From assembly GCF_003391095.1 (NCBI RefSeq), contig NZ_CP031447.1:682001-746000 (forward strand): a stretch of 64,000 bases of DNA, written 5' to 3'. Positions 33,509 through 43,609 of this stretch are shown here, one piece after another; within the stretch, counting starts at the first letter, position 1; each line of letters starts with the position of its first letter. This DNA comes from Austwickia chelonae. GTDB lineage: Bacteria; Actinomycetota; Actinomycetes; Actinomycetales; Dermatophilaceae. The notes beneath the pieces are model-generated. The model saw only the letters and a list, made by a program, of their open reading frames with translations. It was not told where the DNA came from and did not search any database. A program made the translations under genes and the position numbers.

Positions 33509-34354
33509 TCAGGACCTGACCGGTGCCCGGTAGAGGTAGAGCGGGCTGGCGTCGGCACTGAATTGGGAGAAGGGGAAATGTTCGGCGGAGAGGTTGGTCA
33601 CACCTGAGCCGAGGAACTCGCGGGCGACGGCCGACCCGGACTGGGCATAGACCGTCAGCCCGATCCGGCGTTCCACGCAGACCTTCCGAATGATGTCGAA
33701 GGATCCGTTGCCCATGGTCATGCCCGTGGCGATGACATGGTCAGCTTGACCGAGGACATCCTCCATGCTGCTGGTGATCGGGTCACCCCAGTGGGTCTGG
33801 GTGAGGTTGTAGTCGCAGGGGAGAGGCTCGCAGCCATGTTCTCGGATGGCCTGGACGAGCGGGTTGACCACGCCGATCAGTGCAACTTTCGATCCGGCGG
33901 GGACGGGGGCATTCGGGTCGTCCAGCAGGGAGGAGATGGCGGCGTCCCGGGCGATGGCCCGCTGGTCGGGGGTCCCGGTCGGTAGCTCCACGACGGTGGC
34001 GCGGGGGTCTTCTCGGTGGGGTCGGACGCAAGCGAGGTAGGCATCGAGCGCGGCGAGGCGGAGTACCGGTTCGGGGTGACTCAGGAGATCCTCGACGGTG
34101 CTTCCGGACAGGTCGCAGATGTCGGGGGTGAATTGGCCTGCTTCGAAGGCGCAGGCACCGAAAGCGTGTTCGACGCGGACCAGTAGGTATTGGTTCCGAT
34201 AGGTGACCGGGCTGCCGGCGAGGCGGGTGCCGTGTTGCACGTAGAAGACGCTGCGGGCTGTCAGGTCGCGGGGATGAGGGCGGCTGCCTGTGCATAAGGC
34301 GTGGGTGACGAGGTCGTCGATGCCGGTGACGGTGTGTGCGTGAAGGTCGGTCAT
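33509..34354 (-). CDS. DUF4213/DUF364 (Rossmann-like, putative metal-chelation) protein
   Basis: 281 aa, start MTDLHAHTVTG with GGGAAAG upstream; an ATG at 34531 would add a Pro-rich stretch with no homology character. The N-terminal part (VFYVQHGTRLAGSPVTYRN, DLSGSTVEDLLSHP, LRLAALDAYLA) fits DUF4213, and the C-terminal part (SKVALIGVVNPLV, ADHVIATGMTMGNGSFDII) fits DUF364. Families of this type sit beside metal or siderophore uptake genes, and a role in metal or metallophore handling has been proposed without proof. It diverges from the FecB-type gene, with a metal-box-like repeat between. Confidence 0.75.
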   Translation of the reverse strand: MTDLHAHTVTGIDDLVTHALCTGSRPHPRDLTARSVFYVQHGTRLAGSPVTYRNQYLLVRVEHAFGACAFEAGQFTPDICDLSGSTVEDLLSHPEPVLRLAALDAYLACVRPHREDPRATVVELPTGTPDQRAIARDAAISSLLDDPNAPVPAGSKVALIGVVNPLVQAIREHGCEPLPCDYNLTQTHWGDPITSSMEDVLGQADHVIATGMTMGNGSFDIIRKVCVERRIGLTVYAQSGSAVAREFLGSGVTNLSAEHFPFSQFSADASPLYLYRAPVRS

Positions 34355-34588
34355 CGTTCGCTTTCCCTGTGGGTGGAGTCGCCAGTGAACAGGGGTGACG
34401 CACGGGGGTGGTGCTGGACGAGGGGCACTCGGCTGAGGGATTCCCCGAGGATGTCGTGGGGGAGCCCTCGGATGGGGCGCCCCGTGGAGCGGTGACTGGA
34501 CGATCGTTCCTATCATGTCCTTACACAACATGATTCAACTGCTCAGTGTGAACATCGCCACGCTGTGAACAGGTGAAATCTTCTAGGG

Positions 34589-34611
34589 TTAGGATGGCCT
34601 AAGTATCCTAA
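34589..34611. promoter_or_regulatory. Candidate metal-responsive operator (DtxR/IdeR-like half-sites)
   Basis: TTAGGAT (34589-34595) and ATCCTAA (34605-34611) form a perfect 7-bp inverted repeat around 9 nt, with an extra CCTAA inside. Half-sites resemble the TTAGG/CCTAA arms of the IdeR box, but the standard 19-bp spacing is not kept. It is 37 bp before the substrate-binding protein gene and also upstream of the divergent DUF364 gene. Confidence 0.5.
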
Positions 34612-34648
34612 TTCCGCTCAGTACGTGACATAAGGAGCGCTGCGCTTC

Positions 34649-35656
34649 ATGAAGCAGGCCGTTCGCACCACACTGATTGCCGCAAGCACGACCCTGGCAC
34701 TGACGACTCTCGCCGGTTGCGGATCTGCGAACACCACGGCTTCAGACACCGGCAACACCGCACGCGTCGAGATCACCAACTGTGGCTACACGGTGAGCGT
34801 CGACGGCCCACGTAAGAAAGCAGTGACCGCTGAGCAGGGCTCCACGGAACTGCTGCTGGCGCTCGGGCTGGAGAACCAGATGGCCGGGACCTCCAACATC
34901 AAGACCGAGGTCGCCCCACAATGGAAAGAGGCCTATCAGAAGGTCAAGGTCGTCACTCCACAGATACTCACCCCAGAGCTGACCCTGTCGGTGAGCCCGG
35001 ACATCGTCGTCTCGCCGCTGCGCAGCCAGTTCTCCAAGGACCGGGTCGGCACCCGCGACGAACTGAAGACCAAAGGCATCGCCAGCTACATCAGCGAGGC
35101 CGACTGCGCCCCTGACAAGCGCACCATCAAGGACCCGATCGAGGCGATCTTCACCGATTACCGGAACATCGGGAAGCTCTTCGGCGTCAGTGGGAAGGCC
35201 GACGAGCTGGTCGCCGAACAGACCAAGCAGATCGAAGAGATCGAGAAGAACAGAGCTGGGGGGAACCCGCAGAAACTGGTCTGGATCTACTCGACCTTCA
35301 AGGGACAGCCCTATGTCGCCGGTGGCGGAGGATTCCCCGAGGCCATGAGTCGCCGGGTCGGTGCCACCAATGTCTTCTCCGACATCAAGGACAGCTGGCC
35401 AGAGGTCTCCTGGGAGAAGGTCGCCGAGAGCGACCCGGACATCATCGTCGTCGCCGACCTGAAAGAGCGGGGCAAGCCCGGAGACACCGCCGAGGAGAAG
35501 ATCAAGGAGATCAAGGAGAACCCGGCGATGGCCAAGACCCGGGCCGTCCAGGCGAACAGCTTCCTGGTGGTGCCCGGTGTCGAACTCGACGCCTCCCCAC
35601 GCTTCGTGAATGCTCTCAAGATCGTCGCTGCCGAAGTGAACAAAAAAGCATCGTGA
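34649..35656 (+). CDS. ABC transporter substrate-binding lipoprotein, siderophore/metal type (FecB/BtuF fold)
   Basis: 335 aa. Signal peptide with lipobox LTTLAGC. Class III binding-protein pattern: GSTELLLALGLENQMAGTS, LSVSPDIVVSP, LVWIYSTF, YVAGGGGFPEAMSRRVGATNVF, ESDPDIIVVADLK. It should bind an Fe(III)-siderophore, metal chelate or cobalamin-like ligand outside the membrane. The next gene overlaps its stop (GTGA), giving a three-gene importer operon. Confidence 0.88.
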   Translation: MKQAVRTTLIAASTTLALTTLAGCGSANTTASDTGNTARVEITNCGYTVSVDGPRKKAVTAEQGSTELLLALGLENQMAGTSNIKTEVAPQWKEAYQKVKVVTPQILTPELTLSVSPDIVVSPLRSQFSKDRVGTRDELKTKGIASYISEADCAPDKRTIKDPIEAIFTDYRNIGKLFGVSGKADELVAEQTKQIEEIEKNRAGGNPQKLVWIYSTFKGQPYVAGGGGFPEAMSRRVGATNVFSDIKDSWPEVSWEKVAESDPDIIVVADLKERGKPGDTAEEKIKEIKENPAMAKTRAVQANSFLVVPGVELDASPRFVNALKIVAAEVNKKAS

Positions 35657-36693
35657 GCGCACTTGACAAGGCCATCGCCGTTCGATGGCAACGGGTCCTG
35701 CTCTTCCTCAGCGTAGGCACGATCACTCTTCTCGTCTCCGTGGTCGTCTCCTTGCAGCTCGGAGCGGCACAGATCGCCTTCTCGGATGTCGTCAACGTCT
35801 TCAGCGCCCATGTCGGGCTGCCCAGTGAGCCGGTGTCACCCATGGTCGATTCGATCCTGTGGGACCTGCGTTTCCCCCGGGTGATCACTGCGATCCTCGT
35901 CGGTGCAGGGCTGGCCGTCTGTGGATGTGCGCTCCAGGCGCTCACCCGTAACCCGCTGGCCGAGCCTTATCTGCTGGGCATCTCCTCGGGATCCTCCGCC
36001 GGCGCTGTTGCCGCATTGGTGCTCGGATTCGGAGGCGGCGCAGTCGGTCTTACCGGTGGGGCAGCTATCGGGTCACTCTGCAGCATCACCTTGCTTCTTC
36101 TGCTGCTACGTAAGAGCGGGCTCGACTCGGTACGCATCGTGCTCACCGGAGTCGTCGTGGGTCAGCTCTTCTCCGCGATCAGCTCCTTGATCCTCATGGC
36201 GGCCGGAGACGCCGAAGCCACCCGCGCGGTGACCTTCTGGCTCCTGGGGTCCATGGGAGCAGCCAGGTGGGGAACCGTGGGTGTCATCGCGGTGGCCCTG
36301 GCCGCGGGTCTCGCCGTGATCATGTGGCACGCCAGAGCTCTCGATGCTCTTGGGCTGGGCACGGACACCGCTGAATCCATCGGCGTCCAGGTGGAACGGA
36401 CCAGGCTTGTCCTGCTGGTGACCACATCGGTGGTCACTGCGGCCGCGGTCGCCGGGGTCGGCGCCATCGGCTTCATCGGCCTGATCGTGCCCCACGCCAT
36501 CCGCTTCCTGATCGGGCCCAACCACCGTTTCCTCGTACCCTGTTCAGCCTTGGGCGGGGCCGTCCTGCTCGTCATCACCGACGCGATCTGCCGGGTTGCC
36601 TTCGCGCCCCGCGAGGTGCCCGTCGGGGTCGCCACCGCACTCATCGGCGTCCCCATCTTCCTCGTCATCATGAAGAAACGAGGTGACCTGTGA
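35653..36693 (+). CDS. FecCD-family ABC transporter permease
   Basis: 346 aa with about ten membrane segments. FecCD signatures: LRFPRVITAILVGAGLAVCG, ALTRNPLAEPYLLGISSGSSAGA, FWLLGSMGAA and GAIGFIGLIVPHAIRFLIGPNHR, the last holding the coupling helix region for the ATPase. Only one permease gene is present, so it works as a homodimer. GTG start overlaps the lipoprotein stop, and its own stop overlaps the ATPase start. Confidence 0.95.
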   Translation: MSALDKAIAVRWQRVLLFLSVGTITLLVSVVVSLQLGAAQIAFSDVVNVFSAHVGLPSEPVSPMVDSILWDLRFPRVITAILVGAGLAVCGCALQALTRNPLAEPYLLGISSGSSAGAVAALVLGFGGGAVGLTGGAAIGSLCSITLLLLLLRKSGLDSVRIVLTGVVVGQLFSAISSLILMAAGDAEATRAVTFWLLGSMGAARWGTVGVIAVALAAGLAVIMWHARALDALGLGTDTAESIGVQVERTRLVLLVTTSVVTAAAVAGVGAIGFIGLIVPHAIRFLIGPNHRFLVPCSALGGAVLLVITDAICRVAFAPREVPVGVATALIGVPIFLVIMKKRGDL

Positions 36694-37487
36694 AACTCAC
36701 AGCTCAGCAAGTGACCTGGGGAGTGCCCGGGAAGGTGATCGTCCGCGGCGTCAGCCTCGAAGCAGCCTCCGGCAGCGTGCTCGGCCTCGTCGGGCCGAAC
36801 GGTTCGGGCAAGTCCTCGCTGCTGCGATGTCTGGCCGGGCTGCGTCGCCCGACCTCGGGCAGCATCCTCTACGACGGCCAGGACTGTTTCGGGTGGACGC
36901 CTCGGCAGCGTGCCCGCCAGGTTTCCTTCGTCGAACAGAGTGGCACCGCTCCGGACGACATCACCGTCGTCGACCTGGTCAACCTGGGGAGGGCGCCGCA
37001 CCAGGAACGGTGGAAGTCGGCCAATGCTCAGGACCGCTCCCTCGTCGACGAGGCGATGCGCGATCTGGGGATCACTCACCTGGCAGCTCGACGGTGGCGG
37101 GATCTCTCCGGTGGAGAACGTCAACGGGCCAATATCGCTCGTGCGATCGCCCAGGACGCCCGCTGCATCATCCTGGACGAGCCCACGAACCATCTGGACA
37201 TCAGACACCAGCTGGATCTGTTGCTCCAGCTGAAGAACTGTGGGAAGACCGTCATCACCTGTTTGCACGATCTGGGCCTGGCCGCCCGTTACTGCGACGA
37301 CATCGCCGTGCTGACCGACGGCGAACTCCTTGCGCACGGTACCCCGGAAGAGGTGCTGAACGGTGAGGTGATCGAGGCATCCTTCGCCGTCCGGGCGGAT
37401 GTCGGGCGTGGCCCTGGGGGAGAATGGGCAGCGAGCTATTCCCCGCTGCCCCTCGACGAGGAGCTCATCGTCTCCACCACGAGTTGA
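36690..37487 (+). CDS. ABC transporter ATP-binding protein, FecE/FhuC type
   Basis: 265 aa from an overlapping GTG. Walker A GPNGSGKS (near residue 33), Q-loop FVEQSGTAPDD, signature LSGGERQR, Walker B CIILDEPTNHLD and switch His in CLHDLGLA. Together with the two upstream genes it forms a complete importer. The C-terminal 30 residues are longer than typical FhuC. Confidence 0.95.
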   Translation: MKLTAQQVTWGVPGKVIVRGVSLEAASGSVLGLVGPNGSGKSSLLRCLAGLRRPTSGSILYDGQDCFGWTPRQRARQVSFVEQSGTAPDDITVVDLVNLGRAPHQERWKSANAQDRSLVDEAMRDLGITHLAARRWRDLSGGERQRANIARAIAQDARCIILDEPTNHLDIRHQLDLLLQLKNCGKTVITCLHDLGLAARYCDDIAVLTDGELLAHGTPEEVLNGEVIEASFAVRADVGRGPGGEWAASYSPLPLDEELIVSTTS

Positions 37488-37524
37488 GAGACCACATCTG
37501 TTCATCGAGAAAGGAACTGCCTGC

Positions 37525-38070
37525 GTGCAGGACTTCCAGATCTATCGTGCCGTCACGCCGAACGATCTCGCACAGGCCCGCGACGTCATCCTGTCCAGCA
37601 TGGAGACCGACCAAGGTTACGGATATCAACCCGAGTGGCACTGGGACATCGTCAATGCCCAGGAGGTCTACACCGACAACGAGCGGCACGCCATGATGGT
37701 CGCTGTCTCGGATGGCCAGGTCGTCGGCACCTGCGCGCTGCGCACCGGCGGTCCGAAGTGTCCCCCGCACCATCCTGAATTGGCCGACCGCTACCGTGAC
37801 CGGCCTGCGGTCGGCCATATCTCCCGCTTGGTCACCGTGCCGGAGGCCCGGCGGCGAGGTGTCGCGGGAAGCCTCGTTCGGAGCTGTTTGGATCATGCTC
37901 GGACGATCAGTCGATATCGGGTCGTCTACCTACACACGAATGCAAAATCTCCCGGAGCCCTTGAGTTCTGGACAAAGAGTGGCGCCGCGGTCGTCCGGGA
38001 CGACCGGGACGGATGGGATCAGGATTCCCGCTTCGAGACCGTGCACTTCGAGTTCGATCTGAGCGCCTAG
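37525..38070 (+). CDS. GNAT-family N-acetyltransferase
   Basis: 181 aa from a GTG with AAGGAA 10 nt upstream, 37 bp after the ATPase gene and probably in the same operon. The acetyl-CoA binding loop is seen as ISRLVTVPEARRRGVAGSLV (R-R-x-G-x-A), followed by NAKSPGALEFWTKSGA, the usual beta6-beta7 region. Substrate unknown. In this setting it could modify an imported or made metallophore, but this is inference from position only. Confidence 0.82.
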   Translation: MQDFQIYRAVTPNDLAQARDVILSSMETDQGYGYQPEWHWDIVNAQEVYTDNERHAMMVAVSDGQVVGTCALRTGGPKCPPHHPELADRYRDRPAVGHISRLVTVPEARRRGVAGSLVRSCLDHARTISRYRVVYLHTNAKSPGALEFWTKSGAAVVRDDRDGWDQDSRFETVHFEFDLSA

Positions 38071-38099
38071 GAAGATCTCGGCACGCCCTGGACCGACGG

Positions 38100-38143
38100 C
38101 TGTGGGGCCGCCGACCTTTCCGGTCGGCGGCCCCACAGTTTCG
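38100..38143 (+). terminator. Intrinsic terminator, perfect 17-bp stem, after the GNAT gene
   Basis: 38100-38116 pairs with 38122-38138 around the loop TTTCC, followed by TTTCGCCT. It closes the metal-import operon and lies tail-to-tail with mdh. Confidence 0.8.
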
Positions 38144-38177
38144 CCTGCCCCGGCTCAGGAAAGGGGCAGTATCAGGG

Positions 38178-39215
<1,038 letters not shown>

Positions 39216-39322
39216 CTATCAGCGACCACTCGGGTGAAGACGTGGACCAAAGGCCCGGGATCCGTTGTGGGATGGGGGCGATGGCCGGAGAGCAGTCGCC
39301 CCCATCCGTGGTCGGTGCGCGC

Positions 39323-40045
39323 TCAGCGGCGGCCGAACAAGCGGCGTAGGAGACCGGGTTTCCCGCTGGACTCGGCACCGTGCTCGCTGTGCTCCGGCTC
39401 CGGGGTGGGCATGGCAGGGGCCTCTGCAGGAGCCGGAGGAGTGGTCTCGGGTGCTGTCACGGGGACGGTGGGTTCGGGCGTGACCATCGCCGGTTCGGGC
39501 AGCGGCTCGGGCGCCGGAGCGAGGTCTTCTTCGGGGCAGGAGGATTCCAAGGACGGGGTGGCTTCCATCCAGACGGTGGTGGGGTCTTCCTTCGCCGGAA
39601 CGGTCACCGCGGGGACGGGGGTCTCAGCGGCAGGAGCGGTGGTCTCCGCATCGCCGTAGTCCATGCCCAGGAAGCGTCGTGACTTCTCCGAGAAGACTTC
39701 CACGCCGTCGTGCGCCTGTAGCGCGGCCACGAGACGCTCAGCGGTCGCTGCATGTGCTTCTTCGGGGTCGATGACGCCGTGCAGGTCGATCAACGCGGTG
39801 CACTTGGTGAGCCAACGGCGGCTGCTGTGCTCCGGCAAGTAGGTCGCATAGTGTTCGGCGACGCCCTCGGCCTCCTCGAACCAGAAGCTGAAGGTGTAAT
39901 CGTCCACCTGGAGGTCTAGCCTGAGTGGCTTGTCGGTGACCTCGGCAGCGGGGAAGACCTCGCGCAGCCATGCCGCAAGAGCGTCCTTGTCGAGACCGGA
40001 TTCAGGCAGGACGAAGACCATGTGCGGATAGCTGTGTGACGACAT
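39323..40045 (-). CDS. Unknown protein with Pro-rich C-terminal half
   Basis: 240 aa, start MSSHSYPHMVF with GGGAGG upstream. Residues 1-about 125 form a globular-looking domain (VFVLPESGLDKDALAAWLREVFP, DYTFSFWFEEAEGVAEHYATYL, RWLTKCTALIDLHGV). The second half is low complexity, Pro/Glu/Ala-rich (EPLPEPAMVTPEPTVPV...), and ends with the basic KPGLLRRLFGRR. There is no signal peptide or membrane segment. I do not recognise the family. It lies between mdh and icd; a shared role with them is not shown. Confidence 0.7.
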   Translation of the reverse strand: MSSHSYPHMVFVLPESGLDKDALAAWLREVFPAAEVTDKPLRLDLQVDDYTFSFWFEEAEGVAEHYATYLPEHSSRRWLTKCTALIDLHGVIDPEEAHAATAERLVAALQAHDGVEVFSEKSRRFLGMDYGDAETTAPAAETPVPAVTVPAKEDPTTVWMEATPSLESSCPEEDLAPAPEPLPEPAMVTPEPTVPVTAPETTPPAPAEAPAMPTPEPEHSEHGAESSGKPGLLRRLFGRR

Positions 40046-40227
40046 GCTCTCATCCTCCCGCATCGGCCCTCCGGATGCGAAAAGTGCGCCTTGTCCCGCT
40101 CTCCGTGCCGATCCACGGCAGGTCGCCCAGGTCCGCTCCTCACTCCGGCGTGTCGACTGCATGTCCGGCGGTAGGTTGGCGGTGAGCGTGCTGTTCGCCT
40201 GAACAAGCAGAGAACTGGAGAGACAGA

Positions 40228-42447
40228 ATGACAGCGTCAAAAATCGTCTGGACCAAGATCGATGAGGCGCCGGCTTTGGCGACCTATTCGTTCTTGCCCA
40301 TCGTGCGGGGATTCACGAAAGCCGCGGGCGTCGATGTCGAGACCTCCGATATCTCCCTGGCCGGTCGGATCCTGGCCCAGTTCCCGGAGAAGCTGACCGA
40401 GGAGCAGAAGGTCGCCGACCATCTCGGTGAACTGGGCCAGCTCACTCAGGACCCGACGGCGAACATCATCAAGCTGCCGAATATCTCGGCCTCCGTCCCA
40501 CAGCTCAAAGCGGCGATCATCGAGCTGCGGACCAAGGGGTACGACATTCCGGAGTTCCCGGAATCGCCTTCCGGCGACCTTGAGCGCGAAATCGCCGCCC
40601 GTTACGCGCGAGTTCTGGGATCAGCCGTGAACCCGATTCTGCGTGAAGGTAACTCGGATAGGCGTGCACCTTTGTCCGTCAAGCGTTTCGCGCAGAGGAA
40701 TCCGCACCGGCTCGGTGCCTGGACAGCGGACAACAAAGCCCGAGTAGCGTCCATGCACGAGGGCGACTTCTACGGCAACGAGAAGTCCACCGTCATGGAA
40801 TCGGACGAGACCCTCACCATCGAGCTGGTCACCTCCGAGGGAGCGACCGTCCTCAAGAGCGACCTCGCGGTGATGAACGGTGAGATCGTCAGCACCACCT
40901 TCATGAGCGCGAAAGCACTCACCGCCTTCTACACCGAACAGTTCGCTGCAGCCGCTGACGAGGGTCTACTGCTCTCCGTCCACCTCAAGGCGACCATGAT
41001 GAAGGTCTCCGACCCGGTGATGTTCGGATACGCCGTGCGGGCCTTCTACTCCGACGTCTTCGAGGGCCACGCCGATCTGTTGAGCGAGTTGGGAGTGAAC
41101 CCCAACCTGGGCCTGGGCGATCTGCTGAATCGTCTGGCCGATCTCGACCCGTCGGTCCGGACCACCGTCGAGGACGCGATCGCGGGCCAGTACGACACCC
41201 GCCCTGCACTGGCCATGGTCGATTCCGACCGCGGCATCACCAATCTGCACGTCCCCAGCGACATCATCATCGACGCCTCCATGCCGGTGGTCGTCCGCGA
41301 CTCCGGACAGATGTGGAATGCCAAGGGCGAGCAGCAGCAGACCCTGGCCCTGGTCCCCGACCGGTGCTATGGGCCGATGTACGCCGCCGTGATGGACGAC
41401 TGCCGGGAAAACGGGGCTCTCGACCCGTCCACCATGGGCGACGTCCCCAACGTCGGCCTGATGGCCCAGAAGGCTGAGGAATACGGCTCCCACCCGACGA
41501 CCTTCATCATTCCCGAGGACGGCACCGTGCGGGTCACCGCCAGCGGAGGCGAGGTCCTGTCCGAGCATGCGGTCGAGACCGGGGACATCTGGCGGATGAG
41601 TCGGGTCCGGGACATCCCGATCCAGGACTGGGTCAAACTGGCGGTGACTCGAGCCCGGGCCACCGGGGCTCCGGCCTGCTTCTTCCTGGACGATCGACGG
41701 GCTCATGACCGTCAGGTGATCGCCAAGGTGCAGGAATACCTGCCCCGCCATGACACCGATGGTCTTCAGATCGTGGTCAAAGAGCCGGTCGAAGCTATCC
41801 GGTTCTGTCTGGAACGGATCCGCCGGGGCGAGGACACCATCTCGGTGACCGGTAACGTACTGCGTGACTATCTCACCGATCTCTTCCCCATCCTCGAACT
41901 GGGTACGAGCGCCAAGATGCTCTCTGTCGTGCCTCTACTGGCCGGCGGTGGGCTCTTCGAGACCGGCGCGGGTGGCTCGGCGCCGAAGCACGTCCAGCAG
42001 TTCGTCAAGGAGAACTACCTGCGCTGGGACAGCCTCGGTGAGTTCTCTGCGTTGGGTGCTTCATTGGAACATCTGGCTGCTGCCCAGGACAATGCGTCGG
42101 CGAAGGTGTTGGCCGACGCCCTCGACGTGGCCATCGGCCGTTTCCTCGATGAGAACAAGTCCCCGGCCCGCAAAGTCGGCCAGATCGACAACCGCGGTAG
42201 CCACTTCTACTTGGCGCAGTACTGGGCGCGGGCTCTCGCCGACCAGGACACCGATGCCGACCTGAAGGAGCGTTTCATGCCGGTCGCCGACCGCCTGGAG
42301 TCCGCCGAGGCGCAGATCAACGAGGAACTCCTCGCGGTGCAGGGAAGCCCGGTCGACATGGGCGGCTACTACCTGCCCGATGCGGAGAAGACGGCGCAGG
42401 CGATGCGTCCCAGCGCGACCTTCAACGAGGTCATCGACGCTCTCTGA
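40228..42447 (+). CDS. icd: NADP-dependent isocitrate dehydrogenase, monomeric type
   Basis: 739 aa, the length of the monomeric IDH class found in corynebacteria and many other actinobacteria. Typical segments: [61 protein letters not shown] (as [16 protein letters not shown]). It converts isocitrate to 2-oxoglutarate and makes NADPH. GGAGAG precedes the ATG. Confidence 0.98.
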   Translation: MTASKIVWTKIDEAPALATYSFLPIVRGFTKAAGVDVETSDISLAGRILAQFPEKLTEEQKVADHLGELGQLTQDPTANIIKLPNISASVPQLKAAIIELRTKGYDIPEFPESPSGDLEREIAARYARVLGSAVNPILREGNSDRRAPLSVKRFAQRNPHRLGAWTADNKARVASMHEGDFYGNEKSTVMESDETLTIELVTSEGATVLKSDLAVMNGEIVSTTFMSAKALTAFYTEQFAAAADEGLLLSVHLKATMMKVSDPVMFGYAVRAFYSDVFEGHADLLSELGVNPNLGLGDLLNRLADLDPSVRTTVEDAIAGQYDTRPALAMVDSDRGITNLHVPSDIIIDASMPVVVRDSGQMWNAKGEQQQTLALVPDRCYGPMYAAVMDDCRENGALDPSTMGDVPNVGLMAQKAEEYGSHPTTFIIPEDGTVRVTASGGEVLSEHAVETGDIWRMSRVRDIPIQDWVKLAVTRARATGAPACFFLDDRRAHDRQVIAKVQEYLPRHDTDGLQIVVKEPVEAIRFCLERIRRGEDTISVTGNVLRDYLTDLFPILELGTSAKMLSVVPLLAGGGLFETGAGGSAPKHVQQFVKENYLRWDSLGEFSALGASLEHLAAAQDNASAKVLADALDVAIGRFLDENKSPARKVGQIDNRGSHFYLAQYWARALADQDTDADLKERFMPVADRLESAEAQINEELLAVQGSPVDMGGYYLPDAEKTAQAMRPSATFNEVIDAL

Positions 42448-42458
42448 GCCGACGACGG

Positions 42459-42490
42459 TGTCGGCCGTGACCCAGCGGGAGCGGCCGACA
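42459..42490 (+). terminator. Stem-loop after icd
   Basis: TGTCGGCCG (42459-42467) pairs with CGGCCGACA (42482-42490), 12 bp past the icd stop codon. No T-run. Confidence 0.5.
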
Positions 42491-42617
42491 TCAGCGGCAG
42501 GCGTAGGAGACTCCACCCAAGGAAGAGTGGACATCGTCGATCCATTGACAGGATCGGCAGACCCCGCGGACCGGGCCCTAGTCCCGTCCGCATTCTCGGG
42601 CACACCTCGGGCGTGGA

Positions 42618-42623
42618 TACGAT
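42618..42623 (+). promoter_or_regulatory. Candidate -10 for leaderless expression of the first HTH gene
   Basis: TACGAT ends 7 nt before the ATG at 42631, and no good Shine-Dalgarno sequence precedes that ATG. The spacing fits transcription starting at the start codon. Confidence 0.35.
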
Positions 42624-42630
42624 TCACATG

Positions 42631-43605
42631 ATGAGCCAACAGTCTTCGATCACGACCCGGAGCCCGGGGGAAGACTCCGGTGCCTTCCCTCGGGTGAGTT
42701 CGAACGAGGCAGAGTTCACCCAGGCGCTGCGTGCAGCCATCGTCTCCCGGGGGGTCAGCCTCGAATCGCTGCGTCAGTCGCTCGCCGAGCGAGGCTCCCG
42801 GGTCAGCGTGGCCACCCTCAGCTACTGGCGGTCGGGGCGCAGCATGCCCGACCGTGGAGGGTCCATGATCGCGCTGGCGCAGCTGGAGGAGGTGCTGTCT
42901 CTACCTGCAGGTTTCCTGACCAGTAAGGTCAAACCACGGAAGCCGGGGAGCGTGGTCGCCAGCGCGCTGCCCACTCACTATCGCACTGCGCAGTCGCCTC
43001 CCGTAGCTATCAGGCACTGCGAATCTTTCGACGATGCCGTCGTTCGAGCAGGCCTGGCCGAGTTGGGGATGGACTGGGACGACGGACTGGACCGCGTCAG
43101 CTACCACGACCGTCTGCAGGTCCGCCCGGATCGGACCGACGGCAGCCATGACGTCCGTACCGTCTTCGTGGCGACACGCCCGGGCGCGCACCGTTTCCCG
43201 ATCTGGTCCACCCACGACGACCGCAAAGCGTTCCCCTTCGTGATGGGGCTGTCGAACTGCCGACTCGGCAGAGTCGTGGAATTTCGGGAGCATGTGGCCG
43301 TGGCCGCCGAGATGTTCCTCGACCACACGCTCGACAAGGGGGAGTCGACGATCGTCGAACATCGGCTCGAGTCCATCGGACAGGACCTCCCGGTGACTCA
43401 ACTTCTGCGTCGGGTGTCGACTCCGATCCGGGAGCTCGTCATGGAGGTCCGTTTCTCCGGTGAACAGCTCCCCCGTGCGGCGAAGACCCGTCGCATCGTC
43501 GAGGACACGGACGTGCAGGAAGCCACGACACTCGTCGGTTCTTCTGTCTACCTTCTGGTCATCGATCCTGATCCGGGTATCTACGGTCTTGAATGGACGT
43601 GGTGA
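42631..43605 (+). CDS. HTH-domain regulator-like protein with uncharacterised C-terminal domain (paralogue 1)
   Basis: 324 aa; the in-frame GTG at 42613 and ATG at 42628 are other possible starts. Residues about 30-100 form an XRE-like helix-turn-helix unit (LRAAIVSRGVSLESLRQSLA, VSVATLSYWRSGRSMPDR). The C-terminal 200 residues are beta-rich (YHDRLQVRPD, HDVRTVFVATRPGAHRFP, CRLGRVVEFREH) and end in GIYGLEWTW. The next gene encodes a paralogue of the same architecture. No ligand-binding or enzymatic motif is recognisable. Probably a DNA-binding regulator; targets unknown. Confidence 0.72.
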   Translation: MSQQSSITTRSPGEDSGAFPRVSSNEAEFTQALRAAIVSRGVSLESLRQSLAERGSRVSVATLSYWRSGRSMPDRGGSMIALAQLEEVLSLPAGFLTSKVKPRKPGSVVASALPTHYRTAQSPPVAIRHCESFDDAVVRAGLAELGMDWDDGLDRVSYHDRLQVRPDRTDGSHDVRTVFVATRPGAHRFPIWSTHDDRKAFPFVMGLSNCRLGRVVEFREHVAVAAEMFLDHTLDKGESTIVEHRLESIGQDLPVTQLLRRVSTPIRELVMEVRFSGEQLPRAAKTRRIVEDTDVQEATTLVGSSVYLLVIDPDPGIYGLEWTW

Positions 43606-43609
43606 TCTC

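Noticed and set aside
42545-42550. TTGACA as a -35 box for the HTH operon
   Set aside because: A perfect -35 word, but no TANNNT occurs at 16-18 bp; the TACGAT nearer the start is too far away.
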